Source: Ruminococcaceae bacterium UBA7075 (GTDB lineage: Bacteria; Bacillota; Clostridia; Oscillospirales; Acutalibacteraceae). From it: a stretch of 11,781 bases of DNA. The position numbers were made by a program, and so were the translations under genes. Positions 6,803 through 11,781 of the stretch are shown here, piece after piece; position 1 is the first letter of the stretch, and each line of letters starts with the position of its first letter. The stretch covers positions 1 through 11,781 of the forward strand of contig DKZL01000057.1 in NCBI GenBank assembly GCA_002493635.1, in the 5' to 3' direction. A model generated the notes under the pieces. The model worked only from the letters and a program-made list of their open reading frames with translations, was not told the DNA's origin and searched no databases.

Positions 6803-7855
6803 TTATTCATCAATTTTCTTGTAATCGCCACGGTCAACCGTAAGCGTATAGCCGATATTCTTCATTCTGCCCGACAGACATTTTATGCACTCCGCCGCTT
6901 CGTCCCCTGTACAGATTTTACTGTCGTACAGTGAATAATCCTTGCGGTGAGCAATAGGAGAGAGGTTTGGCATAACCACATTTGCGCCGTGCAGAATCCC
7001 CTTTTCACGTCCGAATTTGTCAGCCGTGCCGAGTGCAGTTGTAGCAGGCAAAAGTATATTCGGGTGCATAAGTCGGATTATTGAAAGCAGCAACAGGCAC
7101 TGACGCACGCTGCCGTCGATTTCCCTTGCAAAAGGCGTATCGTTGTGATGTATGAACGGACCTATTCCGCACATCTGCGGCTTTAAATCCTGCAAAAACA
7201 TCAAATCCTCCACAAGAGCCTGTGTGGTCTGGTACGGTGAGCCGACCATAAAGCCTGCACCCGTCTGATAGCCGATTTTCTTTAAATTGTAAAGACAGTT
7301 TTTGCGGTTTTTGAGCGACATTTCCTTTGGATGCAGTTTTCCGTAATGCTCCTCATCTGCTGTTTCGTGCCTGAGCAGATACCTGTCTGCACCACACTCA
7401 AACAGCCTTTTATAACTGTCAAAGCTTCTTTCTCCAAGCGATAGCGTGATTGCACAATCCTCAAATTCATTATGAATAGCTTTCACAATATCACACATCT
7501 TATCATCGTCAAACCAGCCGTCCTCGCCGCCCTGTAAAACAAAAGTGCGAAAGCCCAGCTCATAGCCCTGTCTGCAACACTGCATAATCTGTTCCTTTGT
7601 AAGGCGGTAGCGCACTGCATTCTTGTTTGACCGACGAATCCCGCAGTAAAGGCAGTCATTTTTGCAGAAGCTTGAAAACTCAATAAGCCCTCGTACAAAA
7701 ATTTTGTTGCCAAAGTGCTTTTGTGCAGTTTTCTGAGCTTTCTGACGCAAAAATTCAAGCTCGCTGTCACTGATATTATCAATCAGCTCTGCAAGCTCGT
7801 CCTTACTTGCCGTATGAAATTGTGAAAGCTTTTCGATTATTTTAAGACGCTTCAT
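6803..7855 (-). CDS. hydE: HydE, radical SAM enzyme for H-cluster maturation
   Basis: HydE is the radical SAM protein that processes the HydG-derived iron-cysteine complex on the way to the 2Fe subcluster. The 350-residue product has the radical SAM motif CKNDCLYC (C64, C68, C71), the SAM-binding QGGED (108-112), the family block RHETADEEHYGKLHP (about 162-176) and a C-terminal C-x7-C-x2-C (C315, C323, C326), the optional second cluster site known from Thermotoga HydE. Length is normal. The start codon lies inside repeat copy R4: the repeat's conserved end CTTATGAAGCG is read as start plus MKR, with AAGGA six bases before it. The rest of the N-terminus (LKIIEKLSQFHTASKDEL) fits HydE, so the start is credible. 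hydG follows at once. I found no convincing promoter in the repeat-filled 563 bases upstream. Confidence 0.95.
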   Translation of the reverse strand: MKRLKIIEKLSQFHTASKDELAELIDNISDSELEFLRQKAQKTAQKHFGNKIFVRGLIEFSSFCKNDCLYCGIRRSNKNAVRYRLTKEQIMQCCRQGYELGFRTFVLQGGEDGWFDDDKMCDIVKAIHNEFEDCAITLSLGERSFDSYKRLFECGADRYLLRHETADEEHYGKLHPKEMSLKNRKNCLYNLKKIGYQTGAGFMVGSPYQTTQALVEDLMFLQDLKPQMCGIGPFIHHNDTPFAREIDGSVRQCLLLLSIIRLMHPNILLPATTALGTADKFGREKGILHGANVVMPNLSPIAHRKDYSLYDSKICTGDEAAECIKCLSGRMKNIGYTLTVDRGDYKKIDE

Positions 7856-7947
7856 AAGTTTTCCTTAAAATGTAACCGTTAAGACCCGAAGATATACTTC
7901 GGTTGTTCGGTAAACATCATAACGCACTAATAAAAGTTAAAGTGTAG
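7848..7947 (-). repeat. Interspersed hairpin repeat, copy R4 (carries the hydE start)
   Basis: This is one of the best-preserved copies. On the minus strand it reads TTTAACTTTTATTAGTGCG, ATGATGTTTACCG, hairpin CCGAAG-tatat-CTTCGG, CGGTTACAT, TTTTAAGGAAAACTT, ATGAAGCG. An outer imperfect stem (ATGT..ACCG with CGGT..ACAT) encloses the inner hairpin. Compared with R1, a C-to-G difference turns TAACGAAAACTT into TAAGGAAAACTT, which creates the AAGGA ribosome binding site of hydE (7862-7866). It is the first unit of a tandem array. Confidence 0.9.
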
Positions 7948-7958
7948 TTTTTTTTGGA

Positions 7959-8058
7959 CGCTTCATAAGTTAGTATTAATATGTATCCTTTTAGACCCGA
8001 AGGTGTACTTCGGTTGTATGATAACAATTCATAAATCACTTTTAAAAGTTAATCTATA
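7959..8058 (-). repeat. Interspersed hairpin repeat, copy R5 (tandem with R4)
   Basis: This second tandem unit starts 111 bases after R4 in the same orientation. On the plus strand it has GACGCTTCATAAGTTA, ATATGTAT, hairpin CCGAAG-gtgta-CTTCGG, then a diverged outer arm, ATCACTTTTAAAAGTTAA and an A/T-rich joint to the next unit. Confidence 0.85.
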
Positions 8059-8070
8059 TTTTTTACTATA

Positions 8071-8093
8071 CTTCATAAGTTTCCTTAACATTT
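8071..8093 (-). repeat. Truncated hairpin repeat, copy R6
   Basis: CTTCATAAGTTTCCTTAACAT is the conserved end of a third tandem unit, 110 bases after R5. It stops abruptly where the palindromic GTAGGG element begins, so that element probably entered or replaced the rest of this copy. On the minus strand it also contains AAGGAAACTTATGAAG, the same ribosome-binding-site and ATG arrangement as R4, but leading nowhere. Confidence 0.65.
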
Positions 8094-8175
8094 TGTAGGG
8101 ACACGGCGTGCCGTGTCCGCAATATAATGCTAATTTCTATTCTCAGGGACGGACACGGCATGCCATGCCCCTACG
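8094..8175. repeat. Palindromic GTAGGG-type element (REP/MITE-like)
   Basis: Two 26-base arms face each other: 8094-8119 (TGTAGGG, then ACACGGC-gt-GCCGTGT, CCG) and 8150-8175 (CGG, ACACGGCATGCC, ending CCCCTACG). They match as inverted repeats at 22 of 26 positions across a 30-base A/T-rich middle. Each arm also contains its own smaller palindrome. Sequences of this style, GTAGGGG followed by a G+C-rich palindrome, are common small interspersed elements in Firmicutes and other bacteria. It is too short to encode anything. No clear target duplication is visible at its ends. Confidence 0.75.
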
Positions 8176-8271
8176 ATATAGTGCTAAACTATAATTTATC
8201 AGGTTCAAACTCCGAGATACCGGGGTTGATATTTAGTCCGACCTTTATAACGGATAAAGCGACCACCTTAG
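8176..8271. other. Unassigned intergenic segment between repeats
   Basis: The segment opens with AAACTATAATTTA (8186-8198), identical to the outer end of repeat R1, then leaves the repeat and continues with about 70 bases found nowhere else in the window before copy R7. On the minus strand 8272-8189 is open for 27 codons and ends in TAG, with a protein-like tail ISEFEPDKL; it has no start codon and is short enough to be chance. It may be an insert or a gene remnant. I see no RNA gene in it. Confidence 0.35.
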
Positions 8272-8366
8272 CTTACTTAAATAAGTGAGTTATGAACTTT
8301 ACCAAACAACCGAAGTACATCTTCGGGTCAGGTCGGTTACATATTAAATCAAACTTATAAAGCGTT
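8272..8366 (+). repeat. Interspersed hairpin repeat, copy R7
   Basis: This is a forward copy with AATAAGTGAGTTATGAACT, TTTACC, hairpin CCGAAG-tacat-CTTCGG, CGGTTACATATTAAATC and the end AACTTATAAAGCG. It points toward the 3' end of the TPM gene. Together with R4-R6, which point the other way, it makes the array ahead of hydE face outward in both directions. Confidence 0.85.
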
Positions 8367-8371
8367 CAAAA

Positions 8372-8420
8372 ATCTTCGGGTCGGAACGGTCACATACTAA
8401 ATTAAACTTGTATAGCGTTT
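8372..8420 (+). repeat. Partial hairpin repeat, copy R8, overlapping the TPM stop codon
   Basis: This is the right half only of a forward copy: ATCTTCGGGTCGGAACGG, TCACATACTAAAT, TAAACTTGTATAGCG. The left arm of the hairpin is missing. It follows R7 directly. Its end runs into the stop codon of the TPM gene (minus-strand TAA at 8421-8419). Confidence 0.75.
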
Positions 8421-9243
8421 AAAAACTTCTGCCGCCGCCACCGTGTGACGAACCGCCTCCGCCACCTGAGTGACCGCCTCCGCCGCCCGATGATGACGAC
8501 TGAATAGTCGTTACCGACACGCTCTTTGTAAGAAAAACATCTTCTTTATTTGTAAGTCTTGTACTGCTGTTTGCATCAAGGTCATAAATATTTTCTTTGC
8601 CGTTGTTTTTATATTTATGATGTATTACGAGCACGGTAATCATAGCGATAATCGCACCTATTACAAGCGACGGAATACCGTAGTGGAGCAGGGAATATGT
8701 TACAGGATGATCCTTTTTCTCGTTGATTTTAACATTTGTAAAGGTTCCCTCACTCGGCTTGCCCTGTTCATAGTAATCAACCGTATACTGCACGAATGTT
8801 TCACAAGCCTCATAATAATATCCGCTTGCAAGCTCTGCCTGAATTGCATCAAGCATATCGTCGTTGCGCTCGTCGCTGATATAATACATTACGTCGCCCT
8901 TGGTTATAACATACATCTGGCGGGAACTCATATCAACATTCAGTATTATTCCGCTTTTTTTATCACCTATGCCATAGCCGTGATTATCGTAATATTCATT
9001 CGTATAATTCTCAATGTCATATTCGTCAATGTCGTTGTAATTTGTATAGATAACCATATCCCAACCGGTCTTTTCAGACGCTTCCTCAAGCTTTTGAGTG
9101 ATTTCCTCCTGCTCGTAGCTTGTCAGCAGATTTGCGTCATCAATCAGCTTTTGCTGACTTTCCGCAAAGAACGTGACACATCCGAAAACCGCAAGCATCA
9201 TTGCACAAAAAGCAGAGGTTAATCGTTTTGTAACATTCATCAT
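8419..9243 (-). CDS. TPM-domain membrane protein with glycine-rich tail (YdjH-like)
   Basis: This 274-residue protein carries a TPM (TLP18.3/Psb32/MOLO-1) domain, a fold exposed outside the membrane in envelope and photosystem proteins. A signal sequence or N-terminal membrane segment covers about 8-27. The TPM domain spans about 32-160 (LIDDANLLTSYEQEEI; GIILNVDMSSRQMYV). A transmembrane segment follows (about 189-208), then a cytoplasmic or low-complexity tail ending in runs of glycine with Ser/His and a final GGGGRSF, typical of bacterial members. AGGAGG lies 12 bases before the start, which overlaps the stop of the zinc-ribbon gene (ATGATGA). A second ATG directly follows. The stop codon lies at the edge of repeat R8. 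With the two upstream genes it matches the family set of B. subtilis ydjG-ydjH-ydjI. It probably acts in envelope stress; the exact role is unknown. Confidence 0.9.
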   Translation of the reverse strand: MMNVTKRLTSAFCAMMLAVFGCVTFFAESQQKLIDDANLLTSYEQEEITQKLEEASEKTGWDMVIYTNYNDIDEYDIENYTNEYYDNHGYGIGDKKSGIILNVDMSSRQMYVITKGDVMYYISDERNDDMLDAIQAELASGYYYEACETFVQYTVDYYEQGKPSEGTFTNVKINEKKDHPVTYSLLHYGIPSLVIGAIIAMITVLVIHHKYKNNGKENIYDLDANSSTRLTNKEDVFLTKSVSVTTIQSSSSGGGGGHSGGGGGSSHGGGGRSF

Positions 9244-10343
9244 AACAGAAAATAACCTCCTATTGTGCCGAGAATAAAGATTACAACGGCAATGATTGCA
9301 GCAAGAATTGCAAGTTTGCCCTTTGAAGTCGGCAGCATACCAAATGTTTTGCCTGTCTGACCGTTAATTGCAAACGGATAGATTTTATCCTTGTATTTAT
9401 ATGTAACAACCCATACAGGGAGCAGGGTGTAGTTCCATGATTCAAGCTCTGTTGTATCATCATAATTCTGTACCACAACTCCCGTATAACCGGACATTGT
9501 ATTTTTTAAGAGCTGTTTTCCGTATTCACTCATCTTCTGCTGAACGGCTTCATTTATTTCTGCCTTTTCAATGTCACGCTTTTCAGCCTGAAAGCCCGAA
9601 AGATAGCTCATTGCAAACGGCTTTGCCTGCGTAAGGTCAAAGGGGTGCACGCATTGCAGCATATCTCTGTCCTGACTTTTGAGTGCACGCTCAAACACAT
9701 TCTTTATAACCAGGTCACCGCTTCTCTCCAAGCGGTAAACGCTTGTTTCAGTATATCGCTTATTACCAACACGCCAAGTTCTTATTTTGTTGCCCTTTGC
9801 TGACATATTTGCCTGCTTTTGCTCGTCAATATACCAGTACGGAAAATATACACCGGTCATCTTTTCAACCTGATTTGCACTTGCAAAATTCTTTGGCAAA
9901 AATTTTTTCTTTTTGCACATATTAAGGAACTTTTCGACTGCCTTTTCCTTTGAGAGCGCAAACGGAATAACACGGTCAGGCTTGTAATTTCCCGAAAGTC
10001 TGCCGCCCAGAACCACAGGGTTCTGGCAATAAAAGCAGGTAGTTGCCGCTGTAGAGGCAGTGGTCATTACTACCGCACCGCAGCTCGGACAGTTATAAAC
10101 AACTGCTTCCTCTTCCTTTTCCTGATGGGCAGTATCATTCGCAGGTTGGGCTTGCTTTTTATTCTGCGCCTTTTGCTCAACCTCTTCCTGCTTGCTTGTT
10201 TTAGCCTCACGCTCCGCATAAATCTCCTGAATCTTCTGTTCTGTAAAATCCGATAAGCAGTATTCACAGCTGAATAACTGTTTGTCAGGATTAAACTTTA
10301 GAGGTGCAGCACAGTTGGGGCATTTATAATTGACTGTTGCCAT
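9240..10343 (-). CDS. Zinc-ribbon membrane protein (YdjG-like)
   Basis: This 367-residue protein begins with a TFIIB-type zinc ribbon, CPNC (C8, C11) with CEYC (C26, C29). A charged Lys/Glu/Gln-rich linker follows (about 36-80), then a second ribbon, CPSC (C85, C88) with CFYC (C103, C106). A large conserved region (about 115-335; GVYFPYWYID, LLPVWVVTYKYKDK) leads to one C-terminal transmembrane segment (about 343-364). The protein is thus tethered to the membrane with its ribbons probably inside the cell. The frame extends ten codons upstream, but AGGAG at 10349-10353 is five bases before the ATG at 10343, and the earlier ATG lies in a hairpin. It overlaps the TPM gene by four bases and follows the SPFH gene, so the three are likely one operon. 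In B. subtilis the equivalent proteins form a membrane complex linked to PspA. Function here is inferred from that family. Confidence 0.85.
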   Translation of the reverse strand: MATVNYKCPNCAAPLKFNPDKQLFSCEYCLSDFTEQKIQEIYAEREAKTSKQEEVEQKAQNKKQAQPANDTAHQEKEEEAVVYNCPSCGAVVMTTASTAATTCFYCQNPVVLGGRLSGNYKPDRVIPFALSKEKAVEKFLNMCKKKKFLPKNFASANQVEKMTGVYFPYWYIDEQKQANMSAKGNKIRTWRVGNKRYTETSVYRLERSGDLVIKNVFERALKSQDRDMLQCVHPFDLTQAKPFAMSYLSGFQAEKRDIEKAEINEAVQQKMSEYGKQLLKNTMSGYTGVVVQNYDDTTELESWNYTLLPVWVVTYKYKDKIYPFAINGQTGKTFGMLPTSKGKLAILAAIIAVVIFILGTIGGYFLL

Positions 10344-10348
10344 ATTAT

Positions 10349-10353
10349 CTCCT
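10349..10353 (-). promoter_or_regulatory. Ribosome binding site of the zinc-ribbon gene (decides the start)
   Basis: AGGAG on the minus strand lies five bases before ATG 10343, the start of MATVNYKCPNC. The upstream in-frame ATG at 10373 has no comparable site and is paired in the intercistronic hairpin. Confidence 0.75.
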
Positions 10354-10366
10354 CTTAATATTTGCC

Positions 10367-10393
10367 GCATCATAACCGATAAGGCTATGATGC
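10367..10393 (-). other. Intercistronic hairpin between SPFH and zinc-ribbon genes
   Basis: On the minus strand GCATCATA (10393-10386) pairs with TATGATGC (10374-10367); inside, CC pairs with GG around a five-base loop. No T-run follows, so it is not a normal intrinsic terminator. It could adjust the ratio of the two proteins by protecting or processing the mRNA. It lies 13 bases before the ribosome binding site of the zinc-ribbon gene. Confidence 0.5.
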
Positions 10394-10423
10394 AACAAAA
10401 TTAATATTTCGGTTCAATTCGGA

Positions 10424-11665
10424 TTACTCGTTCTTTGTGCCGCACTCGGGACAGAATTTTGCACCTGCATTAAGTTCGTATCCGCAATTTGTGCAGAAAC
10501 GCTTTTTAGGAGCTTCAGGCTTTGGATGACCGCACTCGGGGCAGAACTTGCCTGTGTTTACTGAACCGCATTCGCAAGTCCAGCTGTCTGCCGATGGTGC
10601 TGTTGTCGGTACAGGCTGTGTCTGCTGAGGAGCAGGAGCTTTTGCGCCCCCGTTTGGCTGCTGATTGTTATAATGAGGGTTCTGCTGATAACCGCCGAGG
10701 ATATTTCCTCCTGCGTTCATACCTATGCCCATTCCCATAAAGCCTGCCATTGCACCGTTTGCATTTGAGCCGGCGTTCTTAAGACCTTCTGAGATATTGG
10801 CTGCAACATAACCCTGCTGAACGGCAGCATCGGACATCATAGCACCCTTGTTGCGCATATTGATGAGTTCATCGCTGTCCTCTGTGTAGGAAACATCTGC
10901 CGCAACGAAAAATACCTCCATGCCTCGGTTCTGAGTCCATTCATCATCAAGAGTCTGAGCCATATACTGACCGAGCAGGCGCTGTTTTGACTTGATAAAG
11001 CTGATTCTCTCGCCGTCTGCCGAATACTGGTTGATTGCCGCACCGAGAGCGGAAACGAACTCCTCGCTGTACTGAGACTTTACCTCGCTGTACTCAACAG
11101 CTCTGTTGTTTGTAATTGCCTCTCTTGGGATAACCTCCTGATAAAACTTGAACGGCTCAACAATCTTAATTGAATATGTGCCGTGCGCACGAAGCTTAAG
11201 CTCGGAATTATAGAAGCTATCAAAGTAGTTTATAGGAGTAGGTGTGCCGAAAGGAATTCCCTTAATCTCCTGAAGATTGATGTAGAATACTCTCTGAGCC
11301 TGCGATGGAACTCCGCCGTACTTTATACGGTTGAAGGTTTCCTTGATTGAATCGCCGAACTGACCGCAGAACAGCGACGGCATTGAACTGTTAGACACCT
11401 GAAAATATCCCGGCTCTGCCGTAAAGTCAACAATCTTTCCTCCGTCAATCAAAATCATCATCTGATTGTCATAAACGTGAATTACAGAACCGTTTGAAAC
11501 GATATTATCGTTTCCCTTTTTGTTCTGGCTTTTGCCGTTCTGAGTTATGAGCTGACCCGGACAGATAATAGTGTTATCGCCCATTGGAGATGGTTCAATG
11601 ACCTCCTGCCAAGAATCAGCAAGTCCGCCGCTTACAGCGTTAATAGCTGCCTTAATAATACCCAT
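10424..11665 (-). CDS. SPFH-domain protein with C-terminal zinc ribbons (YdjI-like, virion-core-protein type)
   Basis: This 413-residue protein belongs to the SPFH (stomatin/prohibitin/flotillin/HflK) group often annotated as virion core protein or YdjI. The SPFH region covers about residues 25-255 (IICPGQLI, VYDNQMMILIDGGKIVDFT, RVFYINLQEIKGIPFGTPTP, ELKLRAHGTYSIKI). A helical stretch follows (about 265-300), then a Gly/Met/Asn-rich segment (GFMGMGIGMNAGG), a Pro/Gln linker and two zinc ribbons: C364/C366 with C375/C378, and C391/C394 with C405/C408. There is no membrane segment of its own. AAGGAG stands eight bases before the ATG. As first gene of the operon it is probably recruited to the membrane by its zinc-ribbon and TPM partners. 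The B. subtilis set also has a PspA (YdjF), which is not visible here. Repeat R9 lies just upstream. Confidence 0.9.
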   Translation of the reverse strand: MGIIKAAINAVSGGLADSWQEVIEPSPMGDNTIICPGQLITQNGKSQNKKGNDNIVSNGSVIHVYDNQMMILIDGGKIVDFTAEPGYFQVSNSSMPSLFCGQFGDSIKETFNRIKYGGVPSQAQRVFYINLQEIKGIPFGTPTPINYFDSFYNSELKLRAHGTYSIKIVEPFKFYQEVIPREAITNNRAVEYSEVKSQYSEEFVSALGAAINQYSADGERISFIKSKQRLLGQYMAQTLDDEWTQNRGMEVFFVAADVSYTEDSDELINMRNKGAMMSDAAVQQGYVAANISEGLKNAGSNANGAMAGFMGMGIGMNAGGNILGGYQQNPHYNNQQPNGGAKAPAPQQTQPVPTTAPSADSWTCECGSVNTGKFCPECGHPKPEAPKKRFCTNCGYELNAGAKFCPECGTKNE

Positions 11666-11690
11666 AATAAAAACTCCTTATTTTTTTAGT

Positions 11691-11781
11691 CGCTTCATAA
11701 GTTTTGATTAATATGTAACCGTCCAGACCCGAAGATTTACTTTGGTTGTACGGTAAACATCTTTTAGACGCTTCATAAGTT
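11691..11781 (-). repeat. Interspersed hairpin repeat, copies R9 and R10 (upstream of the SPFH gene)
   Basis: R9 (11691-11761) reads on the plus strand CGCTTCATAAGTTTTGATT, ATATGTAACCG, hairpin CCGAAG-attta-CTTTGG, ACGGTAAACAT, and stops at the outer stem, lacking the ATAACGCAC...AAAAGTTAA block of R4. A new unit begins eight bases later with CGCTTCATAAGTT (R10, 11769) and is cut by the window end, so this too is a tandem arrangement, with a 78-base step. The conserved end points to the SPFH gene, 26 bases before its start. I see no clear promoter here. Confidence 0.85.

Noticed and set aside
6787..6837. The longest hydG frame starting inside hydE
   Set aside because: The extra 17 residues overlap hydE and have no HydG likeness; the ribosome binding site fits ATG 6786.
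8199..8275. A tRNA-like T-arm sequence, GGTTCAAACTCC
   Set aside because: The loop resembles a tRNA T-loop, but no acceptor stem, anticodon arm or D-arm can be folded around it.
7848..8420. A CRISPR array
   Set aside because: The repeating unit is about 110 bp and imperfect, occurs in both orientations, and has no short identical repeats with unique spacers. No cas gene is present.
8617..9222. A 201-codon open frame on the plus strand
   Set aside because: It lies entirely antisense to the TPM gene, whose signal peptide, domain and glycine tail are clear. Its product is a hydrophobic low-information sequence and it has no ribosome binding site.
10344..10373. The upstream ATG (10373) as start of the zinc-ribbon gene
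   Set aside because: It lies within a hairpin without a ribosome binding site, while ATG 10343 has AGGAG five bases before it and begins directly with the zinc ribbon.

Overview
The window looks like a chromosomal segment of an anaerobic gut Clostridium of the Ruminococcaceae/Oscillospiraceae type. Three things point there: moderate G+C with strong AGGAG-type ribosome binding sites, a complete set of [FeFe]-hydrogenase maturases (HydE, HydF, HydG), and an AmyE-like alpha-amylase ending in a type I dockerin, as in the amylosomes of Ruminococcus bromii and relatives. The genus is an inference; no rRNA or marker gene is present.

Layout. At 137-2635 (+) is a tight three-gene unit: hydF, a 92-residue Nif11-like small protein, and a cysteine-rich FliB/YkgJ-type protein. 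At 2716-4989 (+) is a secreted modular alpha-amylase with its own consensus promoter, closed by a strong intrinsic terminator. On the other strand, hydE and hydG form a two-gene operon (7855 to 5359). Further right, also on the minus strand, is a three-gene operon (11665 to 8419) matching the Bacillus subtilis ydjI-ydjG-ydjH module in family content: an SPFH protein with C-terminal zinc ribbons, a zinc-ribbon membrane protein, and a secreted or membrane TPM-domain protein. No pspA homologue is visible in the window.

How the genes work together. HydE, HydG and HydF build and deliver the 2Fe subcluster of the hydrogenase H-cluster. The hydrogenase itself is not in the window. The amylase starts extracellular starch breakdown, whose fermentation would supply the electrons for H2 release. 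The YdjIGH-like proteins are expected to form a membrane-associated envelope-stress complex.

The most unusual feature is between the genes. About nine full, partial or edge-cut copies of one roughly 70-110 bp repeat fill most of the longer intergenic DNA. Each complete copy has a small hairpin (CCGAAG / CTTCGG) and a conserved end reading CTTATGAAGCG. In one copy that end is the ribosome binding site and ATG of hydE; in another it offers an in-frame ATG ahead of hydF; a fragment overlaps the stop codon of the TPM gene. Three units stand in tandem at 110-111 bp spacing ahead of hydE, the third apparently cut by a different palindromic GTAGGG-type element. No tRNA, rRNA, CRISPR array or transposase gene was found.
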